Shown here: one piece after another, positions 9,423-18,006 of the stretch
Numbering within the stretch: position 1 is the stretch's first letter
Layout: every line of letters starts with the position of its first letter
Assembly (NCBI GenBank): GCA_030560485.1
Contig: JAKTTS010000078.1
Location: forward strand, 1-37,663
Source: Ascoidea tarda (nom. inval.)
Lineage: Eukaryota > Ascomycota > Saccharomycetes > Ascoideales > Ascoideaceae
Direction of reading: 5' to 3'
Length of the DNA: 37,663 nt
Position numbers and translations under genes: made by a program
Notes under the pieces: model-generated
Databases searched by the model: none
The model's input: only the letters and a program-made list of their open reading frames with translations
Told to the model about the DNA's origin: nothing

Positions 9423-9445
9423 TAGGGCTTGTAACAACAGCCCTA
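9423..9445. promoter_or_regulatory. Inverted TAGGGCT pair, probable Tbf1 site of the RPS11 promoter
   Basis: TAGGGCT at 9423-9429 faces AGCCCTA at 9439-9445 across a 9-bp spacer, about 270 bp upstream of the RPS11 ATG. In Candida-type yeasts many ribosomal protein promoters use TTAGGG-like Tbf1 elements instead of Rap1 sites (established for C. albicans). Assigning this pair to Tbf1 here is inference from motif and position. Confidence 0.6.
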
Positions 9446-9602
9446 TATACACTCCCGTGACACATTCATTGTTTGGGTAACTGAAGAGTGAGTTTTTTTG
9501 TTTGTTTTGTGTTCGAACCCCGCGCAGGAACTACTGACAAAAGGGAATGTCCCAAAGGAGCAACCGAGATGGAGGAAAAGAGAATAAAGTTCGAGAAGAG
9601 AA

Positions 9603-9610
9603 TTACGTAA
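9603..9610. promoter_or_regulatory. Yap-type bZIP palindrome TTACGTAA upstream of the glutaredoxin gene
   Basis: A perfect TTACGTAA lies 160 bp upstream of the glutaredoxin ATG. This is one of the known Yap-family response elements used in oxidative-stress promoters. Its place before a thiol-redox gene makes functional use plausible. Confidence 0.55.
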
Positions 9611-9656
9611 GGCAATGTTCAGTACTTAAAATAGATTGATGCTGATTGAAAACGAG

Positions 9657-9662
9657 TATAAA
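9657..9662 (+). promoter_or_regulatory. TATA box of the glutaredoxin gene
   Basis: TATAAA within GAGTATAAAACATC, 109 bp before the ATG and 47 bp downstream of the Yap-type site, which is normal yeast promoter geometry. Confidence 0.6.
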
Positions 9663-9770
9663 ACATCTTGAACAATCTAAAGCGTTGCTGATGAAATTAA
9701 ACTAAGACTTTGACAATATTTGAATTGCATTTAAGAATATCTTCAGCTATTCTACAAGAATATCATCAAA

Positions 9771-10547
9771 ATGGCATTTATGTTGACCACAAAGAAGACC
9801 AGATTATTGTTTTTATCTATAATCTCGATTTTGATCCTTTTAATAGTCTACAAGAGTCATATTTACAGTTACAACTATGATAACTTCGATCACGATGACA
9901 TTGATTCAAACTTATCGTCAATGATAACAAGCAACAACAACCTTATAAATGACAAATTGGAGTCACTTGGTTCTTTGGATAGCGTTGGAACATCCTTACA
10001 ATCCTCGCAATTCAAAGGTGACAACAAAGACTTGAGCACTAGCAGCAATAGTAAACCTAAAAATAATAAAGTGGACGAGGAAATCGACAACGAGGCTGAT
10101 ACCACAAGTTCAATTGCCTCGAAACCCAACAGTATAGCTGGTTCCGATGACAAACAAAAAGATTTAACAGAAAAACCTGGGGAGGAGTTTAGTCCCAAGA
10201 AGGAGCTCAATGCAATACTATCAATATCTCCCGTTGTCATCTTTTCAAAGTCCTATTGCCCATATTCAAATAAACTAAAAGAACTATTGAAACATGAATA
10301 TGAGATTGTTCCTGAACCCAGTGTGGTGGAATTGGATAAACATAAACATGGCAATGAACTACAAGTGTACTTGGGTGAAATAAGTGGCCGAAAAACAGTA
10401 CCAAACTTGTTTATCAATGGTGTTTCTAGAGGCGGATGTGACGATTTAACTGAACTCCATTCCAAAAACGAATTGCTTCCCAGCCTAGTAAAATGGGGAG
10501 GAAAGGACATCAAGGTCTCGAAGCTCTCTGTTCCTTCCAACTCCTAG
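9771..10547 (+). CDS. GRX6/GRX7: Membrane-anchored monothiol glutaredoxin, Grx6/Grx7 type
   Basis: A 258-residue thiol oxidoreductase of the early secretory pathway. A single hydrophobic segment (about residues 12-26, LLFLSIISILILLIVY) after a basic N-terminus predicts a type II signal anchor. A Ser/Asn/Asp-rich stalk runs to about residue 140. The glutaredoxin domain occupies 143-245 with the active site CPYS at 163-166 (monothiol, as in Grx7; Grx6 has CSYS), the cis-Pro motif TVPNLFI at 209-215 and the glutathione-binding GGCDD at 221-225. The yeast proteins are 203 and 231 residues, so the stalk here is longer. They are Golgi/ER proteins with the catalytic domain in the lumen. Preceded by a TATA box and a Yap-type TTACGTAA element, so induction by oxidants is likely. 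One gene may stand for both yeast paralogues. Confidence 0.9.
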   Translation: MAFMLTTKKTRLLFLSIISILILLIVYKSHIYSYNYDNFDHDDIDSNLSSMITSNNNLINDKLESLGSLDSVGTSLQSSQFKGDNKDLSTSSNSKPKNNKVDEEIDNEADTTSSIASKPNSIAGSDDKQKDLTEKPGEEFSPKKELNAILSISPVVIFSKSYCPYSNKLKELLKHEYEIVPEPSVVELDKHKHGNELQVYLGEISGRKTVPNLFINGVSRGGCDDLTELHSKNELLPSLVKWGGKDIKVSKLSVPSNS

Positions 10548-10944
10548 TTATCTTTTTTTATATTATTTCATAGCATTTTATAAGCTAATGTACACATGTG
10601 GCTCTCCATTTGCGAACTAACTAGTAGCTGTCCCATTCCAGTAATACTAATAAAAAAGAACTAGAAAAGTAAGCAAGAAGAAAAAGAGACAAAAGAAAAC
10701 CAGAAATTAAAAAAAAAGACCGAAAAGATAAAAATAAAATCAGAAAGACCATGGCTGTGGGTTGTATGCACGTGCGCGCATATCCAGCGCTGTGGATGCG
10801 GATCGCTCTTCTTCCATACTTTTTTTTAGTTTCTTCTTTTCTTTGGTTTACGACCTTTATCGTTGATATATATCTGATATCTTTCTCTTTTCAGCTCACC
10901 AAACAGTGCATTTGCAAAGGAGCAGCCACGACCAGTAGCCTGAA
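10548..10944. promoter_or_regulatory. Intergenic promoter of the EAF homologue
   Basis: A 397-bp spacer between two plus-strand genes. The first 200 bp are A-rich; then comes a GC-rich patch near 10750-10810 with ATGCACGTGCGCGCAT (around 10766), which combines an E-box CACGTG with GCGCGC. It is followed by a long T/C-rich tract typical of yeast promoters. No convincing TATA box. Confidence 0.4.
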
Positions 10945-12792
10945 ATGCTTAATCACTTTCCGATTCCCGATGGTGAATATGATATTGATATTCTTTCCTC
11001 AGTTTTCAGCGAAATAGGTGCCACTGATAACAATAACAGTGGTAATAATAGTAACAGTAACAATGAAATATTGTTTCAAATCAGATATGGGTTCAAGCCC
11101 GAATCTGTTGATGATTCTATACCTTACAAGATATACAGGAACACTGAGGAACCCAGTAGTCGTGAATACCTTATTGAGGCCAAAAGCAATGAAGATGCTC
11201 TAATAATATTTGAGGGTTCATCCATATCATCAAATGCCAATAATCCTACTACTACCAATGTCAGTCCCAATCAGAATCCCAACATCATCATAACAAATCC
11301 CAGTAACAATCAAAACATCAGTTCAAATAATCCAAATAATTCGAATAATTCAAATAATTCAAATGATTTCATCTTAACGTTTGATAAAAATCTACACTCG
11401 AAATCCTGTAAATTATCTCCTATAGATGCAATGTTGAAATTAACTAAGTTGAGAAATACCAAACCGTTATTAGATGAATTTAAAAAATTCAAGAAAAATG
11501 CTCTAGACGCTCATAATAACAAGTTGGGTATAAATACAACAGTTAAAAGAGAAAATAATAATTACACTTATAACAATAACAGTAATAACTATGTCAATAT
11601 AAACAATAACAGTAATAACAATAATAATAGCAATAGACCTAAATTTAAGATAAATGAAGAAGAACTTCATTTTGATCTCTCATTTGATAGGAAATTTGCT
11701 GAAAATGAAAATACTAAAACAAAACCAGCAAAAATAAAAACATCAGTTAAAAAAAAGAAATCTACTTCTAATTTGAATAATAAAAGCACTGATAGTACTA
11801 ATAATTCCAATACTACTATTAATACCACTATTACAAAACCAGTGGTAAATAAAAATGGACAGCCTAAGAAAAAAGTTGGTAGAAAACCTAAAAATGCATC
11901 GACTAATACAAACACTGCAAAGACTAATACTTTGAAACCCCAAATGGGAGGTAAAAGACCTCCAGGTCCACAAATAACTTCACCAGTGGCTCTGAGTAAT
12001 TCAAATAATGCAGCTTCATCAGTTGGATCCAAGAGATTGCCATTAAAGACACCATCTCCTCCACCTAATATTTCTGAGTTACAATTGGATTCAGAAGAGA
12101 TTTCAGATGCCGACGATGATTCACCAAATCCAGCGGTTTCTAATTCGTTCAACATCAGTAATAATAGTAATGTTATTGTTACGAATAATAATAGTAATGT
12201 TATTGTTACGAATAATAATAGTAATAATAATAATAATAATAGTAATAATAATAATGATAATAATAATAACGCTGAGGAGGAAGATGATGATATTGGATCA
12301 TTGATCAAGGAATTAGAAGATGTGGTCGATAATGATGATGATGATGATGATGATTATGAAAGTGATTATGGATTTGACGAGGCGTTCAATGCACCAGGTG
12401 GATTTGATTTAGTCGTTGAAGATAACAATCATTCAAAGAAGGAGGATGTTAATAATAATGTTAATAATAAGACTAATAATTTTAAAGATGCAAATAATAT
12501 TGATATCAATAGTATTATCAATGTTAATAATAATAATAATAAAAATAGTGATAATAATAATGATAATAATAATAACAAAAATATCGAAAGAAATATTGAT
12601 AATAATAACGTTAATGATAATAACAATTTCAATAACAATTTTAGTAACGATAATTTTAATAATGATTTTAGTAATGGATTTGATTTTAATAGGAATTTTC
12701 TTCGAGAAAAGAAGAAGCCTATTAGTTTAAGAGGTTTGCTTGGGGATGATAGGGATAGTGAGGACTCAGCATCCAGCAGTGAGGAAGAATGA
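10945..12792 (+). CDS. ELL-associated factor (EAF) family transcription elongation protein
   Basis: A 615-residue protein whose first about 175 residues match the EAF N-terminal domain. MLNHFPIPDGEYDIDILSSVF leads into FQIRYGFKPESVD (residues 44-56), equivalent to the conserved RYDFKPxSxD block of animal EAF1/EAF2 and S. pombe Eaf1. IIFEGSS (87-93) and ILTFDKN with a following LKLTKLRN complete the domain. EAF binds ELL and stimulates RNA polymerase II elongation in animals and fission yeast. The rest is low complexity: long Asn runs, a basic AT-hook-like KKKVGRKPK near residue 310, an acidic stretch EEEDDD...DNDDDDDDDYESDYG, and an acidic C-terminus. Animal EAF proteins likewise have a disordered acidic/Ser-rich C-terminus. 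The start ATG directly precedes the domain. I know of no EAF in S. cerevisiae. Confidence 0.75.
   Translation: MLNHFPIPDGEYDIDILSSVFSEIGATDNNNSGNNSNSNNEILFQIRYGFKPESVDDSIPYKIYRNTEEPSSREYLIEAKSNEDALIIFEGSSISSNANNPTTTNVSPNQNPNIIITNPSNNQNISSNNPNNSNNSNNSNDFILTFDKNLHSKSCKLSPIDAMLKLTKLRNTKPLLDEFKKFKKNALDAHNNKLGINTTVKRENNNYTYNNNSNNYVNINNNSNNNNNSNRPKFKINEEELHFDLSFDRKFAENENTKTKPAKIKTSVKKKKSTSNLNNKSTDSTNNSNTTINTTITKPVVNKNGQPKKKVGRKPKNASTNTNTAKTNTLKPQMGGKRPPGPQITSPVALSNSNNAASSVGSKRLPLKTPSPPPNISELQLDSEEISDADDDSPNPAVSNSFNISNNSNVIVTNNNSNVIVTNNNSNNNNNNSNNNNDNNNNAEEEDDDIGSLIKELEDVVDNDDDDDDDYESDYGFDEAFNAPGGFDLVVEDNNHSKKEDVNNNVNNKTNNFKDANNIDINSIINVNNNNNKNSDNNNDNNNNKNIERNIDNNNVNDNNNFNNNFSNDNFNNDFSNGFDFNRNFLREKKKPISLRGLLGDDRDSEDSASSSEEE
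12166..12219 (+). repeat. 27-bp exact tandem duplication inside the EAF coding region
   Basis: Two identical 27-bp units encode SNVIVTNNN twice and run into an AAT-rich microsatellite. The duplication is in frame, an expansion of a disordered Asn-rich linker. Confidence 0.8.
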
Positions 12793-13701
12793 AGGAGCAA
12801 AAATTAAAAAAAAAATAAAAAAAATAGAGGATAAGAGGATCAGATATTGTCAAGTTTTGATATAAAGTTATAACTGTAAAAGTTATAAGACTATAAAGCA
12901 AGTGAGTGAATGAGTAATAGGCACCATTAGATTAAGGTTATTAGAAAGAGGATAAAAACAAGATAAATTAAATAAAATTGAATGAAATATGAGGAATTAC
13001 AGAGTTAAATGCAGAAAAAAAAATAATAATAACAGTAATGTCATTATTGTTAGTGTTGTGTGGTATGTAATGTATAATTTGTAATTTGTTTAAGATTTTA
13101 ATATAAAATGTCTTAAATTTAAAATAATGGTATTGAGTATAGCTATACATAACCCCATTAAAGTATGATTAATATTGATATAAATAAGAAATTTTTGTAT
13201 TTAAATAAAGAAATATTCAAGTATCCAAGTATTTAAGTGGTTATAGATAAAATATAAATATAATATATAGTATAAAATCCAAAAAATGAGAAATATTTAA
13301 GAATAAAAAAAAATATTTTTAATGTTTTTAAATATTTTAAAATCTTAAGTTGCTTTCATCATTAATAATGAGATATACGAATCATAAACAGAGACAAATA
13401 CAAAGTAAAAAAAAGTAAAAACGTAAGATAAAAACGAGATAAAAAAGAAAAAAAATAAAATAAAGTAAATGTAAATGTAAAAGTAAATGTTTTAGAAAAA
13501 CAGTGAGATGTAAAATAAAATAATACAGTAAAACAAGGAACTGATAATAGAAATAGATTTTGAACTGAAGATGACAATGAATAGTTTTAATAATGATATA
13601 ATAATATGATATGGTAATGTGATGAGTTATGAACAGTGATTAATGGCTAACTCTTGATTCGAGTCTATCGATCTGATTTGAAACTTAATTGGTATCACAT
13701 A
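12793..13701. other. AT-rich convergent intergenic region, no gene seen
   Basis: 909 bp between the stops of two converging genes. It is very A-rich on the plus strand with poly-A tracts and several AATAAA-like motifs. No open frame with recognisable content, tRNA or hairpin was found. The length is large for a convergent spacer in this window. Confidence 0.6.
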
Positions 13702-13908
13702 TCACATAATGCTCTTGCATTCTGAACAGTAGTCATGAGCACAATACAAATTGCATTGGTAGAACTTCTTGTTGGTAGGAAAGTCTACTTGGTTGAGTCT
13801 TTTGCATTGGCAGCACTCCCAGTAGAAAGTAACATGTTTTCTGAATTCTGGGGGTAGTTGGTCGTTGGAGTAGCCTCTGAAGGGTCGTTTTCTAAAGTAG
13901 TCGGCCAT
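13702..13908 (-). CDS. Small cysteine-rich, probably zinc-binding protein (68 aa)
   Basis: The frame from ATG 13908 encodes 68 residues: a basic N-terminus (MADYFRKRPFRGY) followed by a cysteine-rich C-terminus. Potential ligands are C32, C33, C35, then C52, C56, H58, C61 and C64, in the form WECCQC...YQC...CAHDYCSEC. The pairing C-X2-C ... C-X3-C-X-H-X2-C-X2-C looks like a one- or two-zinc ribbon; small fungal proteins with WxCCxC and HxxCxxC knuckles are common, but I cannot name an orthologue. The frame remains open further upstream, but that part runs into a GC-rich promoter and a TATA box lies 175 bp upstream of the ATG, so 13908 is preferred. It shares its promoter region with the DPP1-type gene. 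Confidence 0.65.
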   Translation of the reverse strand: MADYFRKRPFRGYSNDQLPPEFRKHVTFYWECCQCKRLNQVDFPTNKKFYQCNLYCAHDYCSECKSIM

Positions 13909-14082
13909 AGGAATCAGTGATGAGTGGTAGAGAGAGGAAGAGAAGAGAAGCAGCAATTGTGCAAAGAAAGCAGTGGTCAATTGAAGACTGTGTGAAAAAG
14001 AAGCAGCTGGAAAAGACAAACTGAAATATCTGGGTGAGAGCCTGATGGAGTATATCTGAGAGAAGAGGGAGGAAAGCGATCG

Positions 14083-14091
14083 ATATATATA
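14083..14091 (-). promoter_or_regulatory. TATA box of the cysteine-rich small gene
   Basis: An uninterrupted alternating TATATATAT, 175 bp upstream of the ATG at 13908 and immediately downstream (on the minus strand) of the GC-rich island, a normal core-promoter arrangement. Confidence 0.55.
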
Positions 14092-14099
14092 CCATTTCC

Positions 14100-14450
14100 C
14101 CAGCTGCTCGGAGCTGCGATAAGAGCACAGCGCCAGCAGTGTGGGTCGAGCACGCGTTCCTCGCTGAGTCATCTTTACTGCGCAATGACGTTGCGCCTGT
14201 TCCGCCACGTTGCGCTCGTCCCGCCAGATCGCGCCCGCCCCGCCCTCGCGCGGTGATCCTGACTCGCCGCACTGCGTTGAGACGCGGGCGCGGATGTTGC
14301 GAGCCAATCAGCACGCGCCACGGGCGTGATAACACGCACCGCGGTGGCCTGCTGAGGTTGTGTGGTTTATCCGGGTGTTTCAAGATCTGATTGTGTCCGG
14401 ATAGCGCAGAGCCTGGTAGCACAGAGTTCAGGCCCACTATTAGGCATTTT
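14100..14450. promoter_or_regulatory. Extremely GC/CpG-rich regulatory island in the divergent promoter
   Basis: In an AT-rich genome this block is strikingly GC-rich: 45 of 60 bases are G or C in 14221-14280. It holds TGAGTCA at 14165-14171 (Gcn4/AP-1 consensus), a TGACTC half-site at 14260-14265, a dyad GCGCAA-tgacg-TTGCGC at 14180-14196 and CCAAT at 14304-14308. It lies just upstream of the TATA box serving the small cysteine-rich gene. Gcn4-like control is suggested by motif only. Confidence 0.6.
14190..14246. repeat. Three tandem 19-bp GC-rich imperfect repeats
   Basis: Units GTTGCGCCTGTTCCGCCAC, GTTGCGCTCGTCCCGCCAG and ATCGCGCCCGCCCCGCCCT follow each other at 14190, 14209 and 14228. 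All share a GCGC core followed by YCCGCC. Clustered equal-length units in a promoter suggest repeated factor binding sites. Confidence 0.6.
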
Positions 14451-14669
14451 GCAGGCCCTTAGGGCAATTTTTGTTTTTTTTGCTATCTTCCAACTCTATC
14501 CAGCAGCGAGAAATTTTTTTTGTTGAACAACAGGCTGATGAATCACAATCAGTCACCTTGAATCACAACAAAACTCAGCGGAGCTCAACTCTGGCTTTCT
14601 CTGCACAATGTCTCACCTTCTTATCTCGACGGCCATTGGGGAAAGTGACTCATGGGCCCAGTGTTCAAA

Positions 14670-14815
14670 GATATCCTATATTCCCATCCATGGTATCCCA
14701 GATATCCCAGATATTAAAAGCTAGTTTTTCTTCAATCAATAATATTTATTAATTATCAGCCATTCAAGATAGCGCACTAGATAGTAAGATATCTCGCTGA
14801 TATCAGGCTGATATC
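14670..14815. repeat. Clustered GATATC palindromes, partly in 11-bp tandem repeat
   Basis: GATATC occurs at 14670, 14701, 14788, 14799 and 14810, with near copies GGTATC (14692) and GATATT (14710). The last three are spaced exactly 11 bp (GATATCTCGCT, GATATCAGGCT, GATATCTCACT), about one helical turn; the 14692-14710 set is spaced 9 bp. The region lies 340-480 bp upstream of the DPP1-type ATG. Confidence 0.6.
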
Positions 14816-15152
14816 TCACTATTGAACAATCTGTCTCTTTTCTACCTCTTCCTCATTTCAAGGTTTGCTCTTTTTGTCTCTCCTTGCAATTGCAGTTTTG
14901 TTCTCTGAAACAATGGCCGCTGGCTCGCCACCACTGTGGGTCCTTTCCCCTTTGGGCCTCTTCCACAGTCCAGAAAAAAAAAAAAAGAAACCCTTTTTGT
15001 AAATTACGTTATAATAACCTCCATCACATTTCCAAAGCACTAATTAAACTCATTTAACTCTTTTTCTCAAATCTCCTAGATGGAATTGTCTGACTTGCTA
15101 AATGCTGTTTCGTTCTCTTAATATAAAAATCAACAACACCATCAAATCTAAA

Positions 15153-15995
15153 ATGTCTGCCTTAACTTCTTATTTAGACTCTCCCGATTGCAAACAGTTT
15201 TATCCTGATTGGATCATAGCTGTCCTATTACTATTGGAAATCCTTTTAATCGGCGAAACTAGCAAACCATTTGAAAGAGACTTTCTAGTATCTGATCCAT
15301 CAATAAATCACCCGTTTAAAATCAACGAAACTGTTAATGTGCAAACTTGTATTTTACTATCAACTATAATTCCTATCTTAACATTCGCTCTCACTATCTT
15401 TGTTTTTAATCTTAAAAACGACGATAAAAAACTCACTTTACGAAATTCAACTTCAATCTTCAAATTTCATCTCTTTCATGTATCAATCTTATCTTTAACG
15501 CTATCAGTTCTGTTCAACGTCTTCCTAACTGACATTCTCAAAAATTGGATTGCAAGACCTAGACCTGATTTCCTATCAAGATGTGGGCCCGATTCAAACC
15601 ATTCAAATAATATCGCAAATACTATAATAAACTGTACAAAACCCTTTGGTCAATCGGTTTATTTAGATGGTTTTAGATCCTGCCCATCTGGTCATTCAAG
15701 CATCTCCTTCAGCGCTCTATTCTTCTTATCTTTATGGCTAAATAATCAGTTGAAATTTTTCAACAAAAATCAACCAATTTACAAGCTCTTAGTTATACTA
15801 GCTCCAACTCTATTAGCAGCGTTTATTGCAATCTCTAGAACTCAAGACTATAGACACCATTTTGAAGATATAATATTTGGTGCTCTCATTGGCTCAACAT
15901 TTGCTTATATCATGCATTTCAAATATTTTGGTCCAAATTCAGTTATAAAAAATCTATCAAACAATGATCCATCTACAAATTTATTACCAATATAA
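15153..15995 (+). CDS. DPP1: Diacylglycerol pyrophosphate/lipid phosphate phosphatase (PAP2 family)
   Basis: A 280-residue integral membrane enzyme that removes phosphate from diacylglycerol pyrophosphate and phosphatidate; in S. cerevisiae it is in the vacuole membrane. The three PAP2 motifs are present: KNWIARPRP (about residues 130-138), PSGH (178-181) and SRTQDYRHHFEDII (228-241, with the nucleophilic His). PFERDFLVSDPSINHPF near the N-terminus matches PFERQFYINDLTISHPY of Dpp1 and favours DPP1 over LPP1. About six hydrophobic segments. The acidic C-terminal tail of Dpp1 is reduced. Start: an in-frame ATG at 15102 would add 17 residues, but the ATG at 15153 has A at -3 (AAAATGTCT) and sits closer to the conserved region. 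Converges with MSF1; the 256-bp spacer (15996-16251) contains only T-rich 3'-end sequence. Confidence 0.9.
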   Translation: MSALTSYLDSPDCKQFYPDWIIAVLLLLEILLIGETSKPFERDFLVSDPSINHPFKINETVNVQTCILLSTIIPILTFALTIFVFNLKNDDKKLTLRNSTSIFKFHLFHVSILSLTLSVLFNVFLTDILKNWIARPRPDFLSRCGPDSNHSNNIANTIINCTKPFGQSVYLDGFRSCPSGHSSISFSALFFLSLWLNNQLKFFNKNQPIYKLLVILAPTLLAAFIAISRTQDYRHHFEDIIFGALIGSTFAYIMHFKYFGPNSVIKNLSNNDPSTNLLPI

Positions 15996-16251
15996 TTACA
16001 CATAATCTAACGCTTATCTAACGCTCATCTAAAACTCATCTAATAACATTCCACAATCCATTAATTACAATCAAATAAACTGCAGAAAGAAAATTATAAA
16101 CAAAATCATAAATAAAATTATATACAAGAGTAATCTTATCTTTTTCCTTCATTTTTTTTTCTCTTTTTTAAATTTCTTGACCCCTTTGATTTTTCAAAGT
16201 CATCTTTTTCCTTTCTTTTCTTTTCTTTTTTTTTTTTCGTTTTTTCTTTAA

Positions 16252-17747
16252 TTAACGAAGTATAATATCAAACCTTTCAGCTAATGTTTGTTTTATCTTC
16301 TCATGAATTTTATTGACTTCATCATTCGTCAATGTTCTATCCATTGACTGATACGTAATTCTAAAACACTTACTCAACTTTCCATTAGGATGAACAAAAT
16401 TATCAATACAGTTCACATTTTCAATCAAATCCTCTTGACTCACTTCTCTGATAATCTCGTATAAATCGTTATCATGAAATCCTCTTTCACTTTCATTTCC
16501 CTTTTCTTTTCCACTATTAATGAAAAAACTAACATCCTTCTTGGATGATGGATACTTGGAATATGGCTTGAAATAATTAATGCTTCCTTCTTTAAACTGC
16601 TTCAAAAACCGGTCATCTTCTGACCAAAACAACCTGATATCGGGTATTCCAAACAACAACATTGCAATTCGATCCAATCCAATACCAAATGCCCATCCAA
16701 TCGTATCCTCGCTCTTTCCAGAATTTATTAAAACTTGTTGTTGTACTAATCCACATCCACAACATTCTAACCATTCTCCATTCCAAAATACTTCAATCTC
16801 CCAACTTGGCGCTGTCCAGGGGAAATAGGCTTCTACCCACCGAACTTTTAATGGCTCAATCTTCTTGTTCCCATTCTTCTTTGATGCTATCATCCCCAAA
16901 TGAAATACTTCATTAACTAATATCTCAATGGTTCTCTTCAAATGTCTACTAACTAATGCAACTTCTTCACCATTCATATATTCTTGTTTGGGATTCGTCT
17001 TGTCATCATATGACTTGGGTGTATCCTCTACAATAATGTCAATTGTAGGCAAATTTTCAAGATCTTTTGAAATAGTTTCAATAACATTTTCATCTCTTTT
17101 CCAAATTCTAGCTCCTTCCATTTGATGAAACCCGGGATAATGTGTCTTGTCAATTTCATCTCTTCTATAAACATCTGCAGTAATAAAATAACCTGGTGTT
17201 TCACAGTTTTTAAAACAATAGTATTCATGTGCTGATGTATGTGTTCTTAGTAAATAATCTTTGTTGATATAATATGTGTCTGATTTGCTTCTTCCCGGAT
17301 GATCCTGGGGAAATCCCAAAACATCAAAGTTCTCAAATTTGGAGACAACAGGTTTAAAATTGTCGTAATGTGTATATCCCATATTGTCAAACCTCTTTTT
17401 CACTAAAGAGTTCAAAATTCCAATTGGATGATTGGGGTTTAAATGTAAATTACGACCAACCAACTTAAGAATAGACGAGGGCAAATTCGTCCAATCGTCT
17501 GTCTCATAACTCTTGCCATCTATTACTATGCTTTCAGGTTTCTCATATCCTTAATAATCAAAGTAATTAAATTGTTAATAACTTGGTTCTCCTTAATATC
17601 AATCAAATTTCAAGTCAAAGAGTTTTGTGACATACTTAAACATGAACCAACGGAAAAGAACCGACTCAAGGCGGCCACTCTGGCTACATTACTCTTGAAT
17701 ACCGCCTTTCGAGCAGCAGGAGCAGCTCTGAGAAATGCTAAGGCCAT
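16252..17747 (-). CDS. MSF1: Mitochondrial phenylalanyl-tRNA synthetase, spliced
   Basis: Monomeric mitochondrial PheRS. Exon 1 (17636-17747, 37 codons plus one base) starts MALAFLRAAPAARK and encodes a basic, Ala/Arg-rich presequence ending in SRFFS. Exon 2 (16252-17549) begins in phase with YEKPESIVIDGKSYETD, aligning with VPHVEINGIKYKTD of yeast Msf1. Together they give 469 residues, the same length as S. cerevisiae Msf1. Class II motifs: VYRRDEIDKTHYPGFHQMEG (about 165-183) and GIGLDRIAML (326-335) before PDIRLFW. The C-terminal FDX-ACB anticodon-binding domain runs from about 363 (YFKPYSKYPSSKKDVSFF) to the end (SMDRTLTNDEVN, AERFDIILR). Read without the intron, exon 2 has no ATG before residue 94, so splicing is required. 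Shares a 259-bp divergent promoter with the glucanase gene. Confidence 0.93.
17550..17635 (-). other. MSF1 intron (86 nt) with a non-canonical AAG 3' site
   Basis: The 5' site is TTTAA|GTATGT. A branch-point-like TATTAAC (plus-strand GTTAATA, 17574-17580) lies 24 nt before the 3' end TTATTAAG|GATATG. Exon 1 leaves one base and exon 2 supplies two (A+GA, Arg38), restoring the frame exactly. No YAG alternative nearby keeps the frame while retaining the conserved N-terminal residues. Confidence 0.8.
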
Positions 17748-18006
17748 TGCGATACAGACGAAGATGTTGATGCTGCACCAAACTTCTCTGCTCTTTTCAG
17801 TTGATTCGTTTTGTCGATTTTTTGAACGCTGGATGAGGCGTATCAATGTAGACTCCAGAATTGTGGATGCATGTTTTCCAAAATGGACGTTTTCTTTTCG
17901 TCCACCAGATTTGGAATTCAGCATTTGAACCAACTCTATTTTTAGTGTCAAGTCCAAGGTTTTTCATGATGCTGGAGCTTCTCCTTTCTCAGTTCTTTGC
18001 TGAACG

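Larger units (their letters stand above)
9157..9770. promoter_or_regulatory. Divergent promoter between RPS11 and the glutaredoxin gene
   Basis: A 614-bp region with a GC-richer centre (about 9295-9540). Individual sites recorded separately are the TAGGGCT pair on the RPS11 side and a Yap-type palindrome plus TATA box on the glutaredoxin side. A B-box-like GTTCGAACCC sits near 9511 without a tRNA around it. Confidence 0.6.

Noticed and set aside
9500-9540. tRNA-like B-box GTTCGAACCC
   Set aside because: No matching T-stem, acceptor stem or A-box could be built on either strand.
11667-12308. 213-codon antisense Leu-rich frame in the EAF gene
   Set aside because: It is the complement of AAT/GAT codon runs in a real coding region.
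14471-14752. 93-codon plus-strand frame in the divergent promoter
   Set aside because: Composition and repeats (GATATC cluster) look regulatory; no domain or signal visible.
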